A DNA stretch of 6,379 nucleotides from Thiotrichales bacterium (GTDB lineage: Bacteria > Pseudomonadota > Gammaproteobacteria > JAAZVR01): positions 1-6,379 of the forward strand of contig JAAZVR010000065.1 in NCBI GenBank assembly GCA_018623305.1. The letters are read 5' to 3'. Below, piece by piece: positions 1-4,977 of this stretch; position 1 is the stretch's first letter, and every line of letters begins with the position of its first letter. A program made the translations under genes and the position numbers. A model generated the notes under the pieces. The model did no database searches, was not told the DNA's origin, and was given only the letters and a program-made list of their open reading frames with translations.

Positions 1-145
1 GAAGTGTCAACAAGTCGACCTCAGGAGGCATTTTTGCAATCGACATCGCTTGCGAAAAATCGATTTTCCGGGGCATTTCTTCTGCCCAGGCCGCTCCCGG
101 AAGAACCAAAGAGACGGCCAAAATAGACGCTTTAAGTTTCATCAT
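1..145 (-). CDS. Exported protein, N-terminal fragment (runs off left edge)
   Basis: Only the first 48 codons are present, and the frame is open to the left edge. Two adjacent ATG codons (143-145 and 140-142) can start it. The first overlaps the stop of the upstream thioredoxin gene as ATGA, so translational coupling is likely; a weak GAGA at 151-154 lies 5 or 8 bases upstream of the two starts. The N-terminus reads MKLKASILAVSLVLPGAAWA followed by EE, a clean type I signal peptide with an AWA cleavage site, so the product is exported. The mature start contains IDFSQAMSIAKMPPEVD. Its spacing of hydrophobic residues and a PE pair loosely resembles the first repeat of TolC-family outer-membrane efflux proteins, but 27 mature residues are too few to decide. 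The function is unknown from this window. It is the third gene of the minus-strand redox cluster. Confidence 0.7.
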   Translation of the reverse strand, partial: MMKLKASILAVSLVLPGAAWAEEMPRKIDFSQAMSIAKMPPEVDLLTL

Positions 146-663
146 TTCGATCTCTGAGTACGTTTGTAACGATTGTACGACATTTCTTTATATGCGCCCG
201 AAATTGCAAAATCAGCTAATTGCTTAAACTCTTCTTGAGTTCTCACAGGACCGGTATAACGAACGATACGATTACCATCTAAATCAAAGAAAGCAGTCAC
301 TGGAGTTGCACGGACACGGTGCTCTTTTTCAGCAAACTCTTTTTCTTTCATCATTTCGCCTTTGAAATTCACGATCTCGATGTCGCCTTCAATATCCACT
401 TGATACATCAGAAAATGCTTCTTCATGTAATCTTGTAAATCAGGCTGATTCAAGATGGTTTTTTTCATTCGATCACAGAAAGGGCATTCATCCATCACGA
501 AAAACACCATCACACCAGTTTTCCCCTCATCAACGGCCAATTCAAGCTCCTCAGTAAAGTCTCCCATACTTTGGCTGAACAAATGCGTCATAGGATCGCG
601 ACCGTCCGCGTGAACTAGGCTCGCACTTAAAAACAAACTCAGCGCTAGATACCATTTTTTCAT
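142..663 (-). CDS. Periplasmic thioredoxin-like protein (CPFC active site)
   Basis: A 173-residue exported thiol-disulfide protein. Residues 1-19 form a signal peptide with a VHA cleavage site. The thioredoxin fold follows: strand VMVFFVMD at about 51-58, active site C60-P61-F62-C63, and cis-proline T120-P121 followed by the strand VTAFFDLDG. About 58 residues separate the second active-site cysteine from the cis-proline, more than in classical thioredoxin (about 40). This matches the thioredoxin-related/SoxW-like group, which has a charged helical insertion, here around 92-114. The basic C-terminal tail (about 159-173) is not part of the core fold. The start at 663 is fixed by an excellent Shine-Dalgarno. 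The gene lies 24 bases after the TlpA-like gene and overlaps the next gene by ATGA, so the three are probably one transcript. The role is presumably reduction or repair of periplasmic or haem-binding thiols. SoxW is an alternative name, but no sox gene is in view to support it. Confidence 0.85.
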   Translation of the reverse strand: MKKWYLALSLFLSASLVHADGRDPMTHLFSQSMGDFTEELELAVDEGKTGVMVFFVMDECPFCDRMKKTILNQPDLQDYMKKHFLMYQVDIEGDIEIVNFKGEMMKEKEFAEKEHRVRATPVTAFFDLDGNRIVRYTGPVRTQEEFKQLADFAISGAYKEMSYNRYKRTQRSK

Positions 664-669
664 CTTTCA

Positions 670-675
670 CCTCCT
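670..675 (-). promoter_or_regulatory. Strong Shine-Dalgarno of the CPFC thioredoxin gene
   Basis: The minus strand reads TAGGAGGTGA just upstream of the ATG at 661-663, almost fully complementary to the 16S rRNA tail. Six bases separate AGGAGG from the start codon. It is by far the strongest ribosome binding site in the window and fixes this start. It also suggests that the second cistron is translated independently and well, not only by coupling to the upstream gene. Confidence 0.9.
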
Positions 676-687
676 ACAGCGAATGAT

Positions 688-1173
688 TTACTGACTGTTT
701 TTCTCGATAAAATTAGACAACATCTGCGCATCCACCTCACCGGTATGGAACGCCATGCCGTTTCCATTCGGGTCTAAAACAACCGTCGTTGGCAAGCCAC
801 GAATCGGACCAAAAGGCGTCATACCACGGCGAGTCGGCTGCTCAGGCACTATCGGATAATCAATCATCTGACTCTCAACAAACTCTTTCAACGTCGTTTG
901 ATCGATTTGTTCGTAATTAATCCCAATGACAAAAGCATCCTTATCTTTGCGAGCATCATGAAAACTGACCAACTCAGGCAGTTCTTTCAAACACGGCGGA
1001 CACCAAGTTGCCCAGTAATTAATAACCACCCACTTACCTTTTAAATCACTGATTTTAATAGTCTCGCCCTCAAGTGTTTTGTATTTAAGCGCACTGAACT
1101 CGCCTGCCCAACTCAATTGAGACATCACCAGAAGACAAAGCCCTAAAAGTGTTTTTACCATGTTTTTACTCAT
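688..1173 (-). CDS. TlpA/ResA-family thiol-disulfide oxidoreductase
   Basis: A 161-residue exported thioredoxin-fold protein. The signal peptide ends at about SWA (residue 23), so the domain is periplasmic; the cysteine at position 13 is not in a lipobox. After the N-terminal hairpin and ISDLKGKWVVINYWATW comes the active site C58-P59-P60-C61. Then come FVIGINYE (about 81-88), the TlpA-type central insertion, and the cis-proline G126-L127-P128 followed by TTVVLDPNG. The order, WCPPC motif and length all fit TlpA/ResA/DsbE-like reductases, which keep haem-binding or other periplasmic cysteines reduced and draw electrons from DsbD/CcdA; no such donor is in the window. The start is uncertain: ATG at 1171-1173 and an in-frame ATG four codons later both have weak ribosome binding sites and both give a usable signal peptide. 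It is the first gene of the minus-strand operon and is divergent from wrbA. Confidence 0.9.
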   Translation of the reverse strand: MSKNMVKTLLGLCLLVMSQLSWAGEFSALKYKTLEGETIKISDLKGKWVVINYWATWCPPCLKELPELVSFHDARKDKDAFVIGINYEQIDQTTLKEFVESQMIDYPIVPEQPTRRGMTPFGPIRGLPTTVVLDPNGNGMAFHTGEVDAQMLSNFIEKNSQ

Positions 1174-1186
1174 ATATTCACGTTAC

Positions 1187-1200
1187 AATCAACTGTGATT
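1187..1200. repeat. Inverted repeat AATCA-N4-TGATT in the divergent spacer
   Basis: Perfect 5-base arms with a 4-base centre (ACTG) lie between the TlpA-like gene and wrbA. The site overlaps the candidate -10 of the minus-strand promoter, a position typical of an operator. Arms this short are common by chance, so binding by a regulator is only a possibility. Confidence 0.35.
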
Positions 1201-1226
1201 TTAGCCGATGAATTTACTAAGGTATA
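1198..1226 (-). promoter_or_regulatory. Candidate sigma-70 promoter for the thioredoxin operon
   Basis: On the minus strand a TAAAAT -10 (1198-1203, five of six consensus bases) lies 17 bases downstream of TATACC (1221-1226, a poor -35). Transcription would begin near 1191 and give a leader of about 18 bases. The 56-base spacer must hold a promoter for at least one of the divergent genes. No convincing plus-strand promoter for wrbA could be seen in it. Confidence 0.3.
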
Positions 1227-1229
1227 GAG

Positions 1230-1820
1230 ATGATTAACATTCTTGTGGTGTATTTCAGTGAACATGGAAAGACCCGACAATTAGCGCATTGGATTGCTGA
1301 GGGTGTGGAACGTATTGAAGGAGCTCAAGCCAACGTAAGAGCGCTTCCAAAAGTCTCAGCAGTGAGCGAACAAGTCGAGCCAGAGATTCCCGAACAAGGC
1401 GCTATATACGCAACTCAACAAGAGCTTGCTGAATGCGACGGTTTAGCACTCGGTAGCCCAACTTACTTTGGCAATATGGCAGCACCGGTTAAGTACTTTC
1501 TCGACCAATCAGCAGGCGCCTGGGTGCAAGGGCAATTGGCCAATAAACCCGCCTGTGTTTTCACATCAACATCCAGCATGCATGGCGGTCACGAATCCAC
1601 CCTGTTAAGCATGATGATTCCGCTGATGCACCACGGCATGCTGATGCTCGGCTTACCCTATTCAAACGCATCTCTAAACACCACCCAACAAGGCGGAACA
1701 CCTTATGGTGCAGGCCATATCACAGGTCCAAATCATGACAACCCAATCAACGAAGACGAAAAATCACTCGCCATCGCTCTAGGTGAACGTTTGGCCAAAA
1801 CCGCAAAGAAACTCAAATGA
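1230..1820 (+). CDS. wrbA: WrbA-type NAD(P)H:quinone oxidoreductase
   Basis: A cytoplasmic flavodoxin-fold FMN enzyme that reduces quinones by two electrons using NAD(P)H and so avoids semiquinone formation; the family forms tetramers. Its 196 residues match the usual length of about 198. Visible landmarks are the first strand ILVVYFS with the FMN phosphate loop S10-E-H-G-K-T15, the flavin-contacting loop GSPTYFGNM (75-83), TSTSSMHGG (112-120) with the following HESTLLS, HHGM (134-137), and the GGTPYGAGH loop (155-163) characteristic of WrbA. The phosphate loop differs from the SMYGHI of E. coli WrbA. The start is supported by AAGG at 1219-1222, seven bases upstream. The stop overlaps the start of the next gene by ATGA. 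A generic flavodoxin-family reductase is the alternative, but the C-terminal WrbA loop argues for WrbA. Confidence 0.92.
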   Translation: MINILVVYFSEHGKTRQLAHWIAEGVERIEGAQANVRALPKVSAVSEQVEPEIPEQGAIYATQQELAECDGLALGSPTYFGNMAAPVKYFLDQSAGAWVQGQLANKPACVFTSTSSMHGGHESTLLSMMIPLMHHGMLMLGLPYSNASLNTTQQGGTPYGAGHITGPNHDNPINEDEKSLAIALGERLAKTAKKLK

Positions 1821-2203
1821 CAGAAATACACACAATCAACCCCAAATGGGCAAGGCTTTCGTTGATTCCTTGGATTGGATTAATGATTTGGCAATTGCTA
1901 TGGTCGCTCAGCCTAAATCCCTCGACTCAATTAGCGCCTGAATTTGATGCCCTAATGAGCGTATTCTGGTTGGCTTTACCGCTTTACTGGATGTGGATGA
2001 AAGGCCAAGCGGCGTTTTTCACCGCTTCATTGATTAATCTGGGCTACAGTTTTCATGCGCTGACGCTGATTGCCGAGGGGAATATTCCACTGTATCTTCC
2101 AGTTATTGAACTCGCTCTAAGTTTGGCTTTTTATGTATTGGCATTCATTTATTTGAGACAAATCGCTAAATGGGCCAAAGCTCAATCTTTGAAAAACGAC
2201 TGA
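1817..2203 (+). CDS. DUF2069 family inner-membrane protein
   Basis: A 128-residue protein of unknown function. Hydrophobicity suggests four membrane helices at about 14-33, 46-61, 66-86 and 91-114, with short loops and a basic C-terminal tail (RQIAKWAKAQ). The sequence pattern, including the aromatic-rich second helix (FWLALPLYWMWMKG) and the GYSFHALTL segment in the third, fits the DUF2069 family, which is common in gammaproteobacteria. The start codon overlaps the wrbA stop as ATGA, so it is very likely translationally coupled to wrbA. I infer a shared context (membrane or quinone-related), but nothing in the sequence gives a function. The 3' end overlaps the convergent hda gene by 22 bases. 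Confidence 0.85.
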   Translation: MTEIHTINPKWARLSLIPWIGLMIWQLLWSLSLNPSTQLAPEFDALMSVFWLALPLYWMWMKGQAAFFTASLINLGYSFHALTLIAEGNIPLYLPVIELALSLAFYVLAFIYLRQIAKWAKAQSLKND

Positions 2204-2877
2204 ACAAAAGGTTTTGTCAGCTTGTTTCGCTTATGCGCTAAGCTGGCATGATCTAAGGCCTCAAAAACCTCAAATACATCTCGCTCATGCTGATGCGCCA
2301 TTTCAACAATCAACGCAGCAACGCCCTTAGACAATTCAATTCGATAAGCCATCGCACGTTTCTCAATAGCTTCTGCAAGCCCTTCATCATTTAAGGCCTG
2401 CAATTCGTAAACCCCATTCCAAGTCAAACGAGATTGCAAATCCGGCAGACTCATCGGCAAGGCCTGCAAAGAAGATTCGCACGCAAAAATCAAACGACAC
2501 TCTGCATATAAACAGCGATTGTACAAATGAAATAAGGCCTCTTCCCAATCGGATTGTCCACAAATCACATCCAAATCATCGATGCACACTAAATCCAAAG
2601 TTTCCAAACCGACTAAAACACCTGGGGATTGATGCTTAAACTCATCCAAAGAAAAATACAGCGCTTTGCCATTTCGTTCGAATACAGCTTGACAGCAGGC
2701 TTGTAACAAATGAGATTTACCCGCCCCTTCAGGGCCGTAAACTGTCAAACTATGACGCTCTCGACCATCCAACAACGCATAGAGTTGATGCATCAAAGCG
2801 CCGTTATCGCCAGGCACCCATGTGGCTAATGTTGCGGTTTGCGATAATGCAATCGCAAGAGGATATTGTTCAGACAT
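2182..2877 (-). CDS. hda: Hda, DnaA regulatory inactivator (AAA+ protein)
   Basis: Hda-ADP bound to the DNA-loaded sliding clamp stimulates ATP hydrolysis by DnaA, so that initiation occurs once per cycle (RIDA). The 231-residue length matches Hda. In order: a short N-terminal segment EQYPLAI where the clamp-binding motif sits; the family block WVPGDN (20-25); Walker A GPEGAGKS (48-55); Walker B LVCIDDLD (96-103); LFHLYNRC (115-122); box VII SLPDLQSRL with the probable arginine finger R150; the sensor 2 region around R199; and the C-terminal KLTKPFV. It lacks the DNA-binding domain IV of DnaA, which separates it from DnaA. The start lies three bases after the DUF2066 stop. The only ribosome binding site is a weak GGA about 13 bases upstream, so translation is probably coupled. 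The last 22 bases overlap the convergent DUF2069 gene. Confidence 0.94.
   Translation of the reverse strand: MSEQYPLAIALSQTATLATWVPGDNGALMHQLYALLDGRERHSLTVYGPEGAGKSHLLQACCQAVFERNGKALYFSLDEFKHQSPGVLVGLETLDLVCIDDLDVICGQSDWEEALFHLYNRCLYAECRLIFACESSLQALPMSLPDLQSRLTWNGVYELQALNDEGLAEAIEKRAMAYRIELSKGVAALIVEMAHQHERDVFEVFEALDHASLAHKRNKLTKPFVQSFFKD
2200..2227 (+). terminator. Possible weak terminator at the convergent DUF2069/hda junction
   Basis: An inverted repeat at 2200-2220 pairs CTGA-CAA with TTG-TCAG, with one bulged A (2204) and an AAGGTT loop. It begins at the stop codon of the DUF2069 gene. On the plus strand CTTGTTT follows (2221-2227), a partial U-tract suited to ending the wrbA-DUF2069 transcript. 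On the minus strand five T residues follow (2192-2196), but termination there would fall before the hda stop codon. The stem is AT-rich and weak, and the same bases encode the conserved Hda segment LTKPFVQ, so the symmetry may be coincidental. Confidence 0.35.
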
Positions 2878-2880
2878 GAA

Positions 2881-3846
2881 TTAATTTGGATTCCAAGCAA
2901 AAATTAAACGCTGCGCCAGCGGTTGATCCGGATTTTCCCACACAAGCCCAGACTCAGACAACTGTTGTCGAATCCAAGCAAAGCGCGACCCTCGAACTGT
3001 CAGCGTCAAATGAACGGAAACTGGTGAAATATGGCGAATATCCGTACTCACCCACCAAGGGTTGGATTCTAAAGTTGCAATCACGGATTGATACGCATCC
3101 CACGACTGAATCTGAGTCAATTCAAGATTCAGCACAGTTTCTGTCGAAGCTTGTTTCTGAGCGTTTTGGTACAAAAATCCACCAAACTCTGCCCAATCAG
3201 TCCCTGCCCAAACCACTTCATACTCTCGATAGACTGTTAATCGCCAATTCTCATTCGCACCCTCGGCAATCACTACATAATCCGTGGAGTACTTCTGCGC
3301 CTGCTGAATGATGGGCTGAGTTTCACCCGCCCAAATTAAAGCCTCTCTAGCAAGTTGCTGTTCTTTTAAATCCAGCATGGGCGACATAAGCTCGATTCCT
3401 AGCTCATTGCGTAATTTAGGCAATTCACTTGATTCAATGGCCGTCCAAGGTTGAAAACGTCTTTTTGACTCATCCATCGCCCACACTAAAACTGAAGGGC
3501 GAGGTTTTGGCCAAACAAACATCGATTGAGATTCAATCAATGCCTGAACTTTAGAGGAATCAAACTGGTAATCAACGCTCGGCGGTTGAGTGGAATAATC
3601 AATGGCATGAGACGATACATAGCCCACCGATGCATTCAGCTCAAATTGCATATCCACCGTTTCTAGCCAATCTTTTTGCGCCGTCAAATCAACCAACAAA
3701 CGATGCAACGCAATTCGCACACTCTCCTGGCTCATCGCAGGAAACGGCTCGCTTGAAACACGCATTTGTGTTTGCTCTGGCTTCAGAGTCATCGCCCAAA
3801 GATTGGGAGAGAGCAACAACAAACACAAAAACCACGCTTTCAACAC
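2881..3846 (-). CDS. DUF2066 family secreted protein
   Basis: A 321-residue protein of unknown function. Residues 1-18 (to LWA) form a signal peptide, so it acts in the periplasm or at the envelope. The mature protein has the DUF2066 pattern: an N-terminal region with AL-RLLVDLT (about 46-55), PSVLVWAMDE (117-126), LGIELMSPMLDL (149-160), an A-K-YSTDYVVIAEG block (183-196), and a WRLTVYREYEVVWAGT beta segment (201-216). A C-terminal region of alternating strands (about 253-317) ends at FAWNPN. No catalytic motif or further membrane segment is visible. The start is GTG at 3844-3846, with a second possible start, TTG, as the next codon; AAGGAA lies six bases upstream of the GTG. hda follows after three bases, so the two form an operon. 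It is divergent from purM. Such proteins are often found beside purM and hda in gammaproteobacteria. Confidence 0.86.
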   Translation of the reverse strand: MLKAWFLCLLLLSPNLWAMTLKPEQTQMRVSSEPFPAMSQESVRIALHRLLVDLTAQKDWLETVDMQFELNASVGYVSSHAIDYSTQPPSVDYQFDSSKVQALIESQSMFVWPKPRPSVLVWAMDESKRRFQPWTAIESSELPKLRNELGIELMSPMLDLKEQQLAREALIWAGETQPIIQQAQKYSTDYVVIAEGANENWRLTVYREYEVVWAGTDWAEFGGFLYQNAQKQASTETVLNLELTQIQSWDAYQSVIATLESNPWWVSTDIRHISPVSVHLTLTVRGSRFAWIRQQLSESGLVWENPDQPLAQRLIFAWNPN

Positions 3847-3852
3847 GGCAAT

Positions 3853-3858
3853 TTCCTT
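3853..3858 (-). promoter_or_regulatory. Shine-Dalgarno deciding the GTG start of the DUF2066 gene
   Basis: The minus strand reads AAGGAA, then six bases, then GTG (3844-3846). No ATG lies near this position, so this site is the main support for a GTG start (or TTG at the next codon) ahead of an intact signal peptide. Confidence 0.8.
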
Positions 3859-3885
3859 ACGTAAAACGATAAATTCCAGTAAAAT
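3857..3885 (+). promoter_or_regulatory. Candidate promoter of purMN
   Basis: TAAAAT (3880-3885, five of six -10 bases) lies 17 bases after TTACGT (3857-3862, weak -35). Transcription would start near 3892, leaving a leader of about 34 bases before purM. The region is AT-rich and other -10-like hexamers exist (TACGAT at 3888-3893), so the assignment is tentative. No convincing PurR-type operator is visible. Confidence 0.35.
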
Positions 3886-3912
3886 TGTACGATATTAAAA
3901 ATTGAGTTCATA
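3884..3912 (-). promoter_or_regulatory. Candidate promoter of the DUF2066-hda operon
   Basis: On the minus strand TACAAT (3884-3889, five of six -10 bases) lies 17 bases downstream of TATGAA (3907-3912, weak -35). The expected start is near 3877, giving a leader of about 30 bases to the GTG start. This -10 shares two bases with the candidate purM -10 on the other strand. Confidence 0.35.
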
Positions 3913-3916
3913 GGAA
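3912..3916 (+). promoter_or_regulatory. Shine-Dalgarno of purM
   Basis: AGGAA nine bases before the ATG at 3926-3928. It supports this start, which also matches the N-terminus of E. coli PurM (SLSYKDAGVDIDAG). Confidence 0.8.
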
Positions 3917-3925
3917 TTTGCACGC

Positions 3926-4966
3926 ATGTCAAACAACACATCATTGAGTTACAAAGACGCGGGCGTCGATATCGATGCTGGCACAGCTTTAGTTGAAGCA
4001 ATCAAACCGGTTGCAAAAGCAACAAAACGACCTGAAGTTTTGGCCGGTCTTGGAGGCTTTGGCGCGTTGTTTGAAATTCCTTTAGATCGCTACAAAGAAC
4101 CGGTTTTGGTTTCAGGTACAGACGGTGTCGGTACAAAACTACGTTTAGCTATTGATTCTAAAAACTACTCAGGCGTAGGCATTGATTTGGTTGCCATGTG
4201 TGTCAACGATTTGATCGTTCAAGGCGCAGAACCATTGTTCTTCCTTGATTACTACGCAACAGGCAAATTGGATGTCGAAGTCGCAGCAGAAGTCGTTAAA
4301 AGCATCGGCGAAGGCTGTTTGCAATCAGGCTGTTCTCTAATCGGTGGTGAAACCGCTGAAATGCCGGGCATGTACGAAGGCGACGATTTCGACCTAGCAG
4401 GATTCTGTGTGGGTATCGCTGAAAAATCTAAAGTCATCGACGGCACAAAAGTGAAAGCCGGCGATGTGCTTTTGGGTATGACATCATCTGGCCCTCACTC
4501 AAACGGTTATTCATTGATTCGTAAAGTATTGGAAGTGTCTAATGCTGATTTGAATCAGGACATCAACGGCGAAAAATTGATTGATGCTTTGATGGCGCCA
4601 ACACGTATTTATGTTAAATCATTGTTGAAATTGATTGCAGAGCACCCTGTTCACGCAATTTCGCACATTACAGGCGGTGGTCTTCTTGAAAACTTGCCAC
4701 GCGTAATGCCTGCCAACACGCAAGCGAATATTGCAGCAGATTCATGGGAAATGCCAGCAGTCTTTAACTGGTTGCAAGAAAACGGCAACATCGAAATGAA
4801 TGAAATGTATCGCACATTCAACTGCGGTATCGGCATGGTCGTTGTGGTTCCAGCTGAAGCGGCAGACGCTGCAACGGCATTGTTGGAAGCAGAGGGTGAA
4901 ACGGTTGTACGTCTAGGCACAATCGAGTCATCTGACTCTGAAACTCCTGAAGTATTCGTTAAATAA
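3926..4966 (+). CDS. purM: PurM, phosphoribosylformylglycinamidine cyclo-ligase (AIR synthetase)
   Basis: Cytoplasmic enzyme of de novo purine synthesis that closes the imidazole ring: FGAM + ATP gives AIR + ADP + phosphate. The 346 residues match the family (E. coli about 345), and it acts as a homodimer. Landmarks are SLSYKDAGVDIDAG at the N-terminus, VSGTDGVGTKLRLA (62-75, ATP/phosphate-binding loop), MCVNDL (91-96), LDYYATGKLD (107-116), IGGETAEMPGMYE (139-151), TSSGPHSNGYSLIR (186-199), HITGGGLLENLPRV (247-260) and FNCGIGM (298-304). No key residue appears to be missing. purN follows after 11 bases, giving the classical purMN operon. It is divergent from the DUF2066-hda pair. Small frames on the opposite strand are shadows of this gene. 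Confidence 0.98.
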   Translation: MSNNTSLSYKDAGVDIDAGTALVEAIKPVAKATKRPEVLAGLGGFGALFEIPLDRYKEPVLVSGTDGVGTKLRLAIDSKNYSGVGIDLVAMCVNDLIVQGAEPLFFLDYYATGKLDVEVAAEVVKSIGEGCLQSGCSLIGGETAEMPGMYEGDDFDLAGFCVGIAEKSKVIDGTKVKAGDVLLGMTSSGPHSNGYSLIRKVLEVSNADLNQDINGEKLIDALMAPTRIYVKSLLKLIAEHPVHAISHITGGGLLENLPRVMPANTQANIAADSWEMPAVFNWLQENGNIEMNEMYRTFNCGIGMVVVVPAEAADAATALLEAEGETVVRLGTIESSDSETPEVFVK

Positions 4967-4977
4967 GCCTAACTTAA

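Larger units (their letters stand above)
3848..3921. repeat. Inverted repeat bracketing the DUF2066/purM divergent spacer
   Basis: Minus-strand AGGAAATTGC (3848-3857) and plus-strand AGGAATTTGC (3912-3921) match at nine of ten bases and face outward at each side of the spacer. Both arms contain the ribosome binding site of their gene, which explains AGGA but not the following ATTTGC-like bases. A further plus-strand AAATTCC at 3871-3877 also matches one arm in inverted sense. Confidence 0.5.

Noticed and set aside
1133..1140. Possible lipoprotein cysteine (residue 13) in the TlpA-like signal peptide
   Set aside because: The preceding residues LGL do not form a lipobox and the cysteine lies too early. 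A type I site at SWA fits better.
2886..3311. Plus-strand open frame of 141 codons opposite the DUF2066 gene
   Set aside because: Low-complexity composition rich in Ser, Gln, Thr and Pro, no recognisable domain and no ribosome binding site. It is the antisense shadow of a well-supported gene.
3630..3872. Plus-strand open frame of 80 codons over the DUF2066 start and spacer
   Set aside because: It is antisense to the signal-peptide region and runs into the divergent spacer. There is no motif and no good ribosome binding site.
3859..3874. Possible PurR operator (ACGTAAAACGATAAAT) upstream of purM
   Set aside because: Only about half of the positions match the E. coli PUR box, and the sequence lacks its central CG symmetry.
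4252..4920. Two minus-strand frames (64 and 89 codons) inside purM
   Set aside because: Both are shadows of strongly conserved PurM codons, with biased compositions and no similarity I recognise.
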